Assembly: GCA_050943315.1 (NCBI GenBank)
Contig: JBMNOY010000049.1
Coordinates: 1-18,087 of the forward strand
Direction of reading: 5' to 3'
Length of the DNA: 18,087 bases
Origin: JBDKUD01 sp050943315
GTDB taxonomy: Bacteria > Bacillota > Syntrophomonadia > Syntrophomonadales > Syntrophomonadaceae
In this document: positions 1 through 7,818 of the stretch, in pieces
Layout of the letters: each line of letters starts with the position of its first letter
Numbering within the stretch: the stretch's first letter is position 1
Program-made: the position numbers and the translations under genes
Notes under the pieces: generated by a model
The model's database searches: none
What the model was told of the DNA's origin: nothing
The model's input: the letters and a program-made list of their open reading frames with translations, nothing else

Positions 1-874
1 TTGCCGCATAATTGCTGGTAACCAGACTGGAACAGGCCGAAACCACTGCCGAACCCGGGGCCAGGAGTTCCGGTTTGATGCGCCCATCGGCAGCCGGACC
101 GCGGCTGGATGAAGCAGCTGGCTGATCAGCATAGCGGGCCTCAGGTCCAAAAGCAGGCCGGGGTACCTGGCTGGAGCCAACCACCAGGGCATTTTTGCTG
201 TTGGCTTCACTGGTAAGGGAACCGTTGCCGGGGCCGTTATTCCCGGCAGCAAAGACCGGCAGAAAATCTGGATATCTGTAAACAAAGTTATCTATTTGCG
301 CGGGGTTGGCTGCATAGGAATTAGTTCCGCTGCCCCAGCCATTTACATGCACCCTGACTCCAGCCTCATAAGCCGGTCTAAACAAATCTTCCAGCTTACC
401 CGGCAACTGCAGCTGGCTGGCCTTGTTCAATAAAGCCTGAAAGTAAATACTGGCCCCGGGGGCAATGCCGTGGTACTGGCCATTGGAGGCTTTTCCGCTG
501 CCGGCTATGGTAGCCGCCATGTGGGTGCCGTGGCCGGTAGGGTCATCAGGAACCTCCCGATCGGTATAAGATTTAAGCATAACCACCCGGGGCATTTTCC
601 CCGGGTCACTTTGCAGGTCGGGATGAACCTCACTCATGCTGCCCTTATCGAGGCCACTATCGGCAATGCCGATTATCTGTCCCCGTCCGGTCAGGCCTAA
701 AGGGGTAATCAGGCCTGGAACCATGAGCGGATTGGAGCCAATTATATCCGCCGCCCGGTCATTGGCCTGAACCGTCCCGCATAAAAATAGCGGTGCCCCG
801 GATGAACTAATTATTGCCAGTACTAACACCATGGCCAGAACGTTATGCCGCCGGCCTGTATGTAAAAATAACAT
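1..874 (-). CDS. Secreted subtilisin-like serine protease (S8 family), N-terminal part
   Basis: About 291 codons are present; the gene continues past the left edge, so the C-terminus is not seen. ATG at 874 follows AAAAGGAG with good spacing. Residues 1-37 form a signal peptide-like segment (RR near 8-9, hydrophobic stretch, ending near VQA). The mature part shows the S8 catalytic Asp in IADSGLD (Asp72), the catalytic His in GHGTHMA (His115), and the oxyanion-hole Asn in AAGNNGPG (Asn212). The sequence then runs towards the catalytic-Ser region (SSSRGPAADGRIKPELLAPG), but the GTSMA-type serine motif lies outside the window. The GNNGPG and SSRGP spacing resembles the Kp43/fervidolysin-like subgroup, which is inference. 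Likely role: extracellular protein degradation. It is transcribed divergently from the acyltransferase gene. No broken codons are seen in the visible part. Confidence 0.93.
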   Translation of the reverse strand, partial: MLFLHTGRRHNVLAMVLVLAIISSSGAPLFLCGTVQANDRAADIIGSNPLMVPGLITPLGLTGRGQIIGIADSGLDKGSMSEVHPDLQSDPGKMPRVVMLKSYTDREVPDDPTGHGTHMAATIAGSGKASNGQYHGIAPGASIYFQALLNKASQLQLPGKLEDLFRPAYEAGVRVHVNGWGSGTNSYAANPAQIDNFVYRYPDFLPVFAAGNNGPGNGSLTSEANSKNALVVGSSQVPRPAFGPEARYADQPAASSSRGPAADGRIKPELLAPGSAVVSACSSLVTSNYAA

Positions 875-1023
875 CTCTTATCTCCTTTTATGTATTACAT
901 ATAGGGAATCTTATCCATCCCTGCAACCACTTTTGCAGTAGCAACTAGTTTCTGCCATGAAAGACCATTTATGTATCCTTAAGGATTAATAAGTGCAAAA
1001 TGGTTTTAAAAACGTCCTATTCG

Positions 1024-1032
1024 TGCTAGAAT
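1024..1032 (+). promoter_or_regulatory. Extended -10 promoter for the acyltransferase gene
   Basis: TGC-TAGAAT forms an extended -10 element (hexamer 1027-1032), about 30 bases before the ATG at 1062. No good -35 is visible. Transcription starting near 1039 would make the upstream GTG at 993 untranslated, which supports the ATG at 1062 as the true start. Confidence 0.42.
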
Positions 1033-1061
1033 ACAAAATATCATTGTCGGAGGATAGTTCC

Positions 1062-2117
1062 ATGATTAAGCGTCTGGCAGAGTTTGACATAATCCGTACG
1101 CTCGCTGCCTTTTCTGTTATAGCCATACATGTGAGTGCAGGTTATATAGAAGTACTACCCTTAAGCTATTACGGCAATCATCTGGTCCGCTATGCGGTTC
1201 CCCTGTTTATCATCCTGTCAGGGTTTATGATTTGCTATGTTGACCACTTGGGAACCCCTTTGTCCATTACCGATTTTTACCGTAAACGGGCAAAGCGGAT
1301 ACTCGGGCCTTTTATATTCTGGGGACTCCTTTATAGCATGCTTAACCAATATATGGCTTCAATAACTGACCCGTATACTTTTCTGATTACCCTGGGCCAT
1401 GATTTAATATGGGGCAGTGGTTATTACCACCTCTATTTCCTGGTGATAATTATCCAGTTGTATCTCCTCTATCCGTTGCTGCGCAAGTGGCTTAATCATA
1501 ATGCTTCGACCCTTGTCATATCCTCGTTTATCATTACACTGGCGGTCCAGGTGGTTCTTTATCTGGCCCTGTTCCATAAGATAAGCCTGCCTGCTCGGTA
1601 TAGTCTGGTATATGTCCGAGCTTTTCCAGTTTGGCTTTTTTATTTTGTCTTGGGCATGTATATCGCCACCCGCAAAGATTACTGGCAAAACTGGCTGCCC
1701 CGAAAAGAACTATCTCTGGGAGTGCTATGGCTGGTCAGCCTGGTCCTAGTTATTTTGGATAGCCAACTGACTGCCAATGGGGGTTCCATTGTAAGACCAA
1801 GCATAATGCTATATGCGGTAGTAACCTTCTTTTTCTTCTACTCCCTGGCCCTAAAGTTTAAATCCTGCGCCGGTTCATGGTTAACCTGGCTGTCGGAACA
1901 GTCTTTTCTGATTTATTTAATGCACCCGCTAATGTTGACAGGTATGATAACCCTGGCTGCGCATATGGGCCATCCCGGCATATGGGCCGGCAACCGGGGG
2001 GTCATCGCTCTTTATATTGCGGTTGCCGCGTCTACGGTGTTTTTTACTTACCTGGTCAGTCTCACCCCAGCAGCTTCTATACTGGGAGGAGTGCCGACCC
2101 GCAAAAAATCAGCGTAA
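1062..2117 (+). CDS. Membrane acyltransferase, acyltransferase_3 family (OafA/WecH-like)
   Basis: 351 residues from ATG 1062, preceded by GGAGGA with a 7-base gap. An in-frame GTG at 993 would add 23 residues but has no ribosome site and lies upstream of the likely promoter. The N-terminus has the family signature FDIIRTLAAF followed by AIHVS (Asp9, Arg12, conserved His23), then PLFIILSGF and the basic loop YRKRAKRI. About ten hydrophobic segments fill the rest, ending in the YLMHPL motif near the last helices. The family transfers acyl groups, usually acetyl, onto extracytoplasmic sugars of polysaccharides or lipids. There is no fused SGNH domain, unlike OatA or OafB, and the neighbouring convergent gene encodes an SGNH-like protein that could supply it. 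The substrate is unknown; a wall or surface glycan is likely from context. Confidence 0.88.
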   Translation: MIKRLAEFDIIRTLAAFSVIAIHVSAGYIEVLPLSYYGNHLVRYAVPLFIILSGFMICYVDHLGTPLSITDFYRKRAKRILGPFIFWGLLYSMLNQYMASITDPYTFLITLGHDLIWGSGYYHLYFLVIIIQLYLLYPLLRKWLNHNASTLVISSFIITLAVQVVLYLALFHKISLPARYSLVYVRAFPVWLFYFVLGMYIATRKDYWQNWLPRKELSLGVLWLVSLVLVILDSQLTANGGSIVRPSIMLYAVVTFFFFYSLALKFKSCAGSWLTWLSEQSFLIYLMHPLMLTGMITLAAHMGHPGIWAGNRGVIALYIAVAASTVFFTYLVSLTPAASILGGVPTRKKSA

Positions 2118-3155
2118 CTGCTTCATTAGGCTTTCCAAATATCCTAACTGCTGGTCAACATTATCCCTGGTCAGCAGCATACCGAAGTCAGCCGGAGTTT
2201 TGCCATCTTCGTAGCCAATAATTTTATGGGCTATCAGAGTTTCAACCTCAGGATAGACATGAGTGCCATCAAAGAAGTTATCCAGGTTCTCGGTTACCGA
2301 GTTAGGATACATGAAATTATAAACCTGGCCGAAAACTTCCACACTGTCTCTTAGCCAGCGCTGGTAATAAGGAAGCAGATTCTCTTCTACTAATAACGTC
2401 AACATCGGTCTGGAAACCGGGGTGGTGAAAACTATAAACTGGGTATGGGGATGATTTTGCTTTAGTTCCCCCAGTATTTTTTTAACCTCCCGGTATTCAT
2501 AGTCGCCATACACATCTGCTCTGTACCTGGCTATATTTCCCTGGATGCGTTCATCCCGGTAGGCTGCCGGTACCCGGTTCAGGGTCTTGATATTGCTGCG
2601 GTTATAGTCGAAAGTTACCGGAAGGTCAGCCCGGGAAGCCTGGAAGTTCTTCCAGGAATAGTCCAGCACATCTAGTGATAACAACAGTTTATAGCGATAG
2701 GCGAACTCATTGGCCCTATTGATGTAGAAGGAAGGCGGATGATATTCGTTTTCCAGCTTCAAATTTTTATTGGTAACAAAAAAGTCCAGGCCAATAACTA
2801 TGTAATCAAAATCGCGTCCGTTTTTTTGCCGTGCATATTCGGCATAGCCTTTATACTCTTCCATAAGCATTCCGCTGACAGAGTAGTTATACGCCTTATG
2901 GCCCACCAGGTCAGTCTGCTTCATATAGGTGGTGCGGCTGCTGCCCAGGATAAGGGTATCATAATGTTTGGGCACAAAGGTAAGGTGGTTGGTTTTCTGC
3001 TGCCGCTCATCAAAGGGTATTTGAATGTCGTTGTATTCATGAGCATGAGCAAAAGTCCACAAGGGGTCAATAAAAAAGTTAAATGCCCCTATTCCAGCCA
3101 GGGGCAAAAACATAATTATAAAAGTAAATACCAACCACCTTTTATATCTATTCAA
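2109..3155 (-). CDS. Membrane-anchored SGNH/GDSL-like protein, possible surface-glycan acyl-transfer partner
   Basis: 348 residues. The start is TTG at 3155 after TAGGGAT; the next ATG would cut into the only membrane helix (residues 8-28). The remainder is predicted extracytoplasmic. LILGSSRT (Ser72/Ser73) looks like the block-I nucleophile of SGNH hydrolases, and FFDGTHVYPE (Asp296, His299) matches the DxxH block V. VIGLDFFVTN (118-129) is the central strand region. Proteins of this layout (one N-terminal helix plus GSSR plus DGTH) occur beside membrane O-acyltransferases, where they complete or reverse acyl transfer; that role is inferred here. The final 9 bases overlap the 3' end of the convergent acyltransferase gene. 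It lies 161 bases downstream of the amidase gene on the same strand, behind a possible terminator, so it may have its own promoter. Confidence 0.75.
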   Translation of the reverse strand: MNRYKRWLVFTFIIMFLPLAGIGAFNFFIDPLWTFAHAHEYNDIQIPFDERQQKTNHLTFVPKHYDTLILGSSRTTYMKQTDLVGHKAYNYSVSGMLMEEYKGYAEYARQKNGRDFDYIVIGLDFFVTNKNLKLENEYHPPSFYINRANEFAYRYKLLLSLDVLDYSWKNFQASRADLPVTFDYNRSNIKTLNRVPAAYRDERIQGNIARYRADVYGDYEYREVKKILGELKQNHPHTQFIVFTTPVSRPMLTLLVEENLLPYYQRWLRDSVEVFGQVYNFMYPNSVTENLDNFFDGTHVYPEVETLIAHKIIGYEDGKTPADFGMLLTRDNVDQQLGYLESLMKQLR

Positions 3156-3189
3156 CTCGATCCCTACTTATTCGTAATTCTATAATATA

Positions 3190-3204
3190 GTGTCCGCAGG
3201 ACAC
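3190..3204. promoter_or_regulatory. Short palindrome upstream of the SGNH-like gene
   Basis: GTGTCC-gca-GGACAC is a perfect 6+6 inverted repeat 35 bases upstream of the TTG start at 3155. AT-rich -10-like hexamers (TATATT, TATTAT on the minus strand, 3182-3189) adjoin it. This position suits an operator, but no regulator is identified. Confidence 0.3.
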
Positions 3205-3249
3205 AGCATAATCAACCTCTTAATCTGACCCCATCAGCATTTCCTATAA

Positions 3250-3290
3250 AAAAGTCTGCGCGGGTCATGCGAGTCTGCGTCTATTGTAAC
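3250..3290 (+). repeat. Solo arm of the AGTCTGCG intergenic repeat family
   Basis: The stretch contains AAAAGTCTGCG, then a diverged linker, then AGTCTGCGTCTATT. This is the same order of blocks as the right end of the 192-bp repeat unit at 17803-17850. Only this end is present, so it looks like a truncated or decayed copy. Confidence 0.6.
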
Positions 3291-3295
3291 CCGCG
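3252..3295 (-). terminator. Possible terminator downstream of the amidase gene
   Basis: On the minus strand CGCGGGT (3295-3289) pairs with ACCCGCG (3265-3259) around a 23-base loop, and CAGAC then a T6 run follows. It starts 22 bases after the amidase stop codon. The downstream half is built from the dispersed repeat arm. The long loop lowers confidence. Confidence 0.4.
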
Positions 3296-3316
3296 TAATC
3301 AGTGTTGAATCACTGC

Positions 3317-5431
3317 TCACTTCCCATTATCCCGCATATACTCCATAATCCCCTCAGCAATGGCTTCTCCCAATCTGCTGCGAAAGTCTTCCTGAGCCAG
3401 TAAACTACCCTCTATTGGATTACTGATAAAGGCTACTTCCACCAGTGCCGATGGCATATTAGAGTTGCGCAGCACGGCAAAATTAGCGGTTTTAACTCCC
3501 CGGTCGGGAAGGTTTATGGCATTTACTACATGGTTTTGAATCTTTGCCGCCAGATTATTGCGTTCATCTTTTTGGATAAATAAATCTGGCCGTGACAGGG
3601 GAGCATAATAGTAAGTTTCAGTCCCTGAAGCGGAGGAACTAACACTGGAATTGCTGTGAACAGATACAAACACCGCGGCATTGTATAGATTGGCGATATC
3701 AGTAATTTCGGTCAATTCCAGGAATCTATCATCTTTACGGGTGTACTCCACCTGTATGCCGTTTTGGGTTAGATATTCCCCTGCTTTCAAGGCAATGTCC
3801 AGGTTAACATCTTTTTCTATAGCATATCCACAAGCACCGGTATCCTTACCGCCATGCCCAGCATCAAGCACTACTAGAGGAACGCGTGATTGCAGTACAG
3901 CCTTATCAATAAAGAGTATATATAAAGCAGTACCATCATCACTGCTGCCCAGGGCAAATTTAGCCGGCACCGTAGTTTCTATGGTGATAATGGTATTTTC
4001 CGGATTGGCAGTGCTTTCGGCAACGGTCAAGCTGCGAATTAAGTTACTGCTGAAATTATAGGAAGAACGGGCTTTACCAGGTGATACGCCTTCCAATTCG
4101 ATAACCATCTGGTTATCATCCTGATGGGAAGTATATTTAAATGAAGCTAATGCTGTTACCCCGATTTTTTCCCCGCCACTGCCAAAAGTGCTCCGGTCAA
4201 CAGATAACACTGCATTGGGGATGGAAACTACTACCCTCTTACCATTGTTTTCCGTATATGTTTCATACTGCAGCCCATCGGGAATGTCAATATTAACCAC
4301 CACATTGTCTCCCTGGGTAATAGCCTGAGCAGTTATGTATCTAGCCTGTTTAATACTGGTAGTTCCCTCTATTTTATAGCCGCTAAAGGTGTAGCTGATA
4401 TCATTGCCGGTAGTTTTTGGTTCACTATTAAGGGGTTCATCAGATTCCATGATAATCTTTGCCCCCGAAGCTTCCCAGGTGCTGGATAAATGCAAAGCCG
4501 GCAATTCGGGCTGCGTGGGTTGAGTTGGAGTCGGATCTGGTGTTGGCTCGGGTGTTTCAACTCGGGCACTTTTTATTCTTACCGTCTGGGCGGCCTGATC
4601 CCAGCTAACCTCTCCGCCGAAAGCCTCGCCAACAAAACGCAGTGGAGCCAATATCCTCTGCTGAACCACTTTGGCCGGTACATCAATAGTTTGTTGTTCT
4701 CCATTAATAGTGGGGTGAGTCGAATTAAGAGGAAGAATTACGGTGGTAGTGTCCTTAATTGCTACCGCCCGGCTCTTGTCCTGCTGCCATTCGACAACTG
4801 CCCCCATAGCCTCAAAAATAGCCCGCAGCGGAACCAGAACCCGTTGATTTTCAACTATCGGCGCCACATCAAAACTTAGCTGACGGTCATCTAAATATAC
4901 CGGAATATTCTGCTTATTGCTCGAAGAAGCAGGTGTAGTGGTCGCCGGTGAATCTTTTGGGGTTTCGCCACCTTGCTCACCTATTTTGCTTACCAGGTCG
5001 GAGCGCACATATGCAGTGCTGCCAGTAGAGGTCTTAACCTTATACCATTCACCTTGTACGTCAATTAAGGTTAATATGTCACCCTTTTTAGCCTGTCCTA
5101 CCAGTGCGTAAGAGGTACCCGCACCGGATCTTAAATTAACCGTATTTTCTATAACCTGTAGCCGAACATCAACCTTATCAATATTAATCAGTGATTCAGC
5201 TACCCAACCAGTCAGGTTTCCGTACTTAATCTTATTCCATCCATTAGCCTGGGTAATAATTTCTACCCGGGTATTTTTGTATAGACTGCCGGCCACCGAA
5301 TACTCTACTCCCGGCCCGGAGCGTACATTGACCACACTGCCGGTAATCAGGCCCGAGTCAGCCATTACTGGTGCTACCAGTATAGCAAGAATTAAGCTTG
5401 ATAATAGTGTGACGATTAATCTTTTGAACAT
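3317..5431 (-). CDS. Secreted N-acetylmuramoyl-L-alanine amidase with SH3, Cu-amine-oxidase-N-like, AMIN and amidase_3 domains
   Basis: 704 residues. ATG 5431 follows AAGGTGG. Domain order: signal peptide 1-24; two bacterial SH3 repeats (about 28-85 and 90-148, each with the VNVRSGPG/VNLRSGAG signature); a low-complexity Ser/Thr linker; a copper amine oxidase N-terminal-like repeat pair (about 174-290, with VLVPLRAIFEAMGA and ILAPLRFVGEAFGG); a Pro/Thr linker near 293-313; an AMIN-type beta region (about 316-510); and a C-terminal amidase_3 domain (about 518-702). Zinc ligands and catalytic residues are visible: His526 in LDAGHGG, Glu539 in AIEKDVNLD, His592 in VSVHSNS, Glu665 in ALVEVAFISN. 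It cleaves the amide between MurNAc and the stem peptide; the N-terminal modules would hold it in the wall. It follows the LCP gene on the same strand after a 185-base structured gap. Confidence 0.95.
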   Translation of the reverse strand: MFKRLIVTLLSSLILAILVAPVMADSGLITGSVVNVRSGPGVEYSVAGSLYKNTRVEIITQANGWNKIKYGNLTGWVAESLINIDKVDVRLQVIENTVNLRSGAGTSYALVGQAKKGDILTLIDVQGEWYKVKTSTGSTAYVRSDLVSKIGEQGGETPKDSPATTTPASSSNKQNIPVYLDDRQLSFDVAPIVENQRVLVPLRAIFEAMGAVVEWQQDKSRAVAIKDTTTVILPLNSTHPTINGEQQTIDVPAKVVQQRILAPLRFVGEAFGGEVSWDQAAQTVRIKSARVETPEPTPDPTPTQPTQPELPALHLSSTWEASGAKIIMESDEPLNSEPKTTGNDISYTFSGYKIEGTTSIKQARYITAQAITQGDNVVVNIDIPDGLQYETYTENNGKRVVVSIPNAVLSVDRSTFGSGGEKIGVTALASFKYTSHQDDNQMVIELEGVSPGKARSSYNFSSNLIRSLTVAESTANPENTIITIETTVPAKFALGSSDDGTALYILFIDKAVLQSRVPLVVLDAGHGGKDTGACGYAIEKDVNLDIALKAGEYLTQNGIQVEYTRKDDRFLELTEITDIANLYNAAVFVSVHSNSSVSSSASGTETYYYAPLSRPDLFIQKDERNNLAAKIQNHVVNAINLPDRGVKTANFAVLRNSNMPSALVEVAFISNPIEGSLLAQEDFRSRLGEAIAEGIMEYMRDNGK

Positions 5432-5509
5432 AATTCCACCTTCATAACTGTAATAAATTCAATGCCTTATCGGCTTTTATCTGGATATACGACAAACATG
5501 ATAAAATTC

Positions 5510-5528
5510 TTTCATAATAGTTATGAAA
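5510..5528. promoter_or_regulatory. Palindrome upstream of the amidase gene
   Basis: TTTCATAA-tag-TTATGAAA is a perfect 8+8 inverted repeat 79 bases upstream of the amidase start and just beyond the T-run of the G/C-rich structure. It could be an operator. No convincing sigma-A promoter could be assigned in this gap. Confidence 0.3.
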
Positions 5529-5533
5529 AAATT

Positions 5534-5611
5534 CGGGGCAAGGGGGAGGTTGCGGGAAGGGGGGGTGCGGGCAAAAGAACCTTCCCCTTGCCCGCACCCC
5601 CCCTTCCCGCA
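5534..5611 (-). terminator. G/C-rich nested inverted repeat after the LCP gene, terminator-like, with G-quadruplex motifs
   Basis: Two overlapping inverted repeats are present. The first is perfect over 24 bp: arms 5551-5574 and 5588-5611, with a 13-base loop. The second pairs 5536-5551 with 5578-5593 (15 of 16 bases) and on the minus strand is followed at once by CGAATTTTTT, a terminator layout. The two share bases 5588-5593 and 5551, so they exclude each other. The structure begins five bases after the LCP stop codon. The plus strand has five G-runs (5535-5538, 5542-5546, 5554-5556, 5559-5565, 5569-5571). The minus strand, which is the transcript sense, has four (5608-5606, 5603-5597, 5593-5591, 5587-5584). 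It probably ends or attenuates wecA-LCP transcription before the amidase gene. Confidence 0.65.
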
Positions 5612-5616
5612 GTGGT

Positions 5617-6585
5617 TTAATTGCTGGTGACATCCTCGGTTTCCGGTGATGTTGGGTCATGTACGGCTACGGTCTGCCCGGTAAGCATGTCCTCTAATAA
5701 GCCGTCAATTTCTTCGGGATCCGCCAACCAGTAACTCTTGATGATATTGCCGTAACTGTCACGTTCGTCGTAAAAATTGCCAGGCAAGGTCTGGGCGACA
5801 ATATCCTCGGTTCTAAACCGGGGCGCCCAACTAGCCAGCTTAACCATATCGGATGCGGTTAAATCGGTTTCTATATATTTACGCAGTTCTGTTGCAATTT
5901 TGGGTATTTTAACGATATTCTTGGGCTGCAGCGCTTCATTGGCCAAAGCCTTAAGAAATTCTTGCTGCTGAGCAGTCCTCTCGATATCACCCATGACATA
6001 GTCCCGGAATCTGACCAGTCCCAGTGCCTGCCGGCCGTTTAATTTCTGGACCCCGGCGTGTAGGTCAATATCTTCCGACGGCTTGTACATCCGCTGGGGA
6101 ACATCATAGGTTACCCCCCCTAAAAGGTCCACTGCTTTTTTAAATCCGTTAAAGTCTAATTCCACATAGTTGTCAATATTTATTCCCATGAGGTCTTCGA
6201 CACAGCTTTCCGCGCGTTCCACGCCCCCATAGTAGTATGCCGCATTTATTTTGTCGCGGGTGTTAGCATTAATATCCACCCTGGTGTCCCGGGGAATAGA
6301 AACCAGAGCTATTTTTTTCAATTCCGGGTCAACGGAAACCAGCATTATAGTATCTGAACGAGAATGTTCCTCATTAGAACGGGCATCTACCCCCAGAATC
6401 AGGATATTAATTCTATGGCCCAGTTCTTCTTCGGCTTCCGCTATTGGGGATTCCAGCCCGGAATCTTCCCGGGTCAGATTGGTACTATGGACAAAACCAG
6501 TTAAACCAGCCCCAATTCCGAAAAACATACCGAAAACGGCTCCCGCCAAAAGCATAAATTTACAAAAAAACTTGATTTTTAACAT
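5617..6585 (-). CDS. LytR-CpsA-Psr (LCP) family wall-polymer ligase
   Basis: 322 residues from ATG 6585 (TAGGTG upstream). One N-terminal membrane helix (about 10-32) is followed by an extracytoplasmic LCP domain. Family landmarks are visible: LILGVDAR (Asp67, Arg69), RSDTIML (Arg76, Asp78), SIPRDTRV (Arg99, Asp100, Arg102), DKINAAYYYGG, and GLVRFRDYVMGDIERTAQQQ (Arg192, Arg194, Asp195, Asp200, Arg203). LCP enzymes bind polyprenyl-phosphate-linked glycans and transfer the polymer to peptidoglycan. The gene starts 22 bases after wecA/tagO, so the two are co-transcribed. That pairing fits a pathway in which TagO/WecA starts the lipid-linked polymer and LCP attaches it. The tail after about residue 305 is acidic and low-complexity. 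Confidence 0.95.
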   Translation of the reverse strand: MLKIKFFCKFMLLAGAVFGMFFGIGAGLTGFVHSTNLTREDSGLESPIAEAEEELGHRINILILGVDARSNEEHSRSDTIMLVSVDPELKKIALVSIPRDTRVDINANTRDKINAAYYYGGVERAESCVEDLMGINIDNYVELDFNGFKKAVDLLGGVTYDVPQRMYKPSEDIDLHAGVQKLNGRQALGLVRFRDYVMGDIERTAQQQEFLKALANEALQPKNIVKIPKIATELRKYIETDLTASDMVKLASWAPRFRTEDIVAQTLPGNFYDERDSYGNIIKSYWLADPEEIDGLLEDMLTGQTVAVHDPTSPETEDVTSN

Positions 6586-6607
6586 TGGAACACCTACTTA
6601 CATTTTT

Positions 6608-7663
6608 TTAGGTACTGCCATGTTTAACCTGATGGGTGGGCAGCTTCGTTTTTCCGCTGAGCATACCGATTTTATCTGCCCCCAGTACAACCAGTACCAG
6701 CAGGAATGCTAAAATTAAGGTAGCCTTGGGGATATTCAACAGGGTCAGAAAAACGGCTACTGCCCCGAAAAGACAACTAATGGCGTAAATTATCAGTACA
6801 CTGCCCCGGTGACTGCATCCCATAGCCATGAGGCGATGATGCAGGTGGGCTTTATCAGGCTTGAATATCGGGGCTTTATTATTAATGCGACGGATTATAG
6901 CAAAAAAGGTGTCAAAAATGGGAATGCCCAGGATAACAATAGGCATCAAGAGCGAAATAACAGCAGCACCTTTAGCCAGACCGGTAACAGCTAAACAGGC
7001 CAGGATAAATCCCAGGAAATTAGAACCTCCATCTCCCATGAAAGTCCGGGCCGGGTGAAAATTATAGGGTAAGAAGCCCAGAATGGCAGCAACCAGTAAA
7101 AAGGCTACCAGGGCTACAACCGCCTGCCCCTGGAGCATGGCTACAATTCCCATGGTAGCAGCTGCTATACTGGAGACACCGGCAGCCAGACCATCCAGCC
7201 CGTCAATAAGGTTAATGGCATTGGTAACACCTACTATCCAGAGAAAAGTTAAAGGTATACTGAAATAACCCAGACCAAGCATGCCGTTAAAGGGATTGGT
7301 AACAAAGCTGACCACCACCCCAAAATTTATGGCAATTGCCGCAGCCACAATCTGCCCGGCCAGCTTGACCCAGGGAGACAGCTGAAAGACATCGTCTAAC
7401 ATGCCCACGACAAAAATAATCGCTGCTCCCCACATAATTCCGGTGAACGGGCCGGCGACCTTTACCAGCCAGGGCATACCCAGCATAAAGGATATAAAAA
7501 TAGCCAGGCCGCCTAATCTGGGCATAGCCCGGGAATGTACTTTGCGTTTATCAGGTTCGTCTATGGCACCGATGCGATGAGCTATTTTGATGGACACGGG
7601 TACCAATAGGTAAGTAACGACAATTGCTGCTAATAAGGTGGTTATTATTGCATAAACGGGCAT
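6608..7663 (-). CDS. tagO: Undecaprenyl-phosphate N-acetylhexosamine-1-phosphate transferase, WecA/TagO family
   Basis: 351 residues from ATG 7663. An ATG at 7711 and a TTG at 7768 are in frame, but none of the starts has a clear ribosome site; 7663 was chosen because it matches the usual family N-terminus. It is a polytopic membrane enzyme of the MraY/WecA superfamily. Motifs: DEPDKRKVHS (35-44), VVGMLDD (Asp90, Asp91, Mg-binding), NAINLIDGLDGLAAG (148-162, Asp154, Asp157), FMGDGGSNFLG (Asp211) and the HLHHR cluster (273-277) typical of GlcNAc-1-P transferases. It moves a sugar-1-phosphate, probably GlcNAc, from UDP onto undecaprenyl phosphate, the first step for teichoic-acid-like or secondary wall polymers. 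It is the first gene of a unit with the LCP gene and is divergent from csaB. The symbol tagO is assigned by family; wecA is equally usable. Confidence 0.93.
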   Translation of the reverse strand: MPVYAIITTLLAAIVVTYLLVPVSIKIAHRIGAIDEPDKRKVHSRAMPRLGGLAIFISFMLGMPWLVKVAGPFTGIMWGAAIIFVVGMLDDVFQLSPWVKLAGQIVAAAIAINFGVVVSFVTNPFNGMLGLGYFSIPLTFLWIVGVTNAINLIDGLDGLAAGVSSIAAATMGIVAMLQGQAVVALVAFLLVAAILGFLPYNFHPARTFMGDGGSNFLGFILACLAVTGLAKGAAVISLLMPIVILGIPIFDTFFAIIRRINNKAPIFKPDKAHLHHRLMAMGCSHRGSVLIIYAISCLFGAVAVFLTLLNIPKATLILAFLLVLVVLGADKIGMLSGKTKLPTHQVKHGST

Positions 7664-7818
7664 GGAAAAAACAAACCCCCCAATTTTCAACTTATAGGAC
7701 CATTCTAACATCGGCACTAATGCTTGTCTACATGTCAATAACGATAATAACAGTAATTTCCTTTTCAAAATACCAGTTTTGCAGTAGTTTATCTGCCCGA
7801 AGTTACCCGCTACAACAG

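Noticed and set aside
921..938. CTGCAA-n6-TTGCAG inverted repeat upstream of the protease gene
   Set aside because: It is perfect but only 6 bp, with no firm promoter to relate it to; insufficient to call an operator.
993..1061. Upstream GTG start extending the acyltransferase by 23 residues
   Set aside because: It has no ribosome site, lies before the extended -10 at 1024-1032, and the ATG at 1062 has GGAGGA and matches the family N-terminus.
1877..2221. Plus-strand frame overlapping the acyltransferase 3' end
   Set aside because: It is an alternative frame of the acyltransferase and antisense to the SGNH-like gene, with no ribosome site and no recognisable domain.
5442..5660. Small minus-strand open frame across the LCP-amidase gap
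   Set aside because: It translates the G/C palindrome into Pro/Arg-rich low-complexity sequence and overlaps the LCP 3' end in another frame, with no ribosome site.
7664..7768. Longer WecA/TagO start at TTG 7768 or ATG 7711
   Set aside because: Neither has a ribosome site and the added residues are not family-like. The choice remains uncertain because 7663 also lacks a good site.
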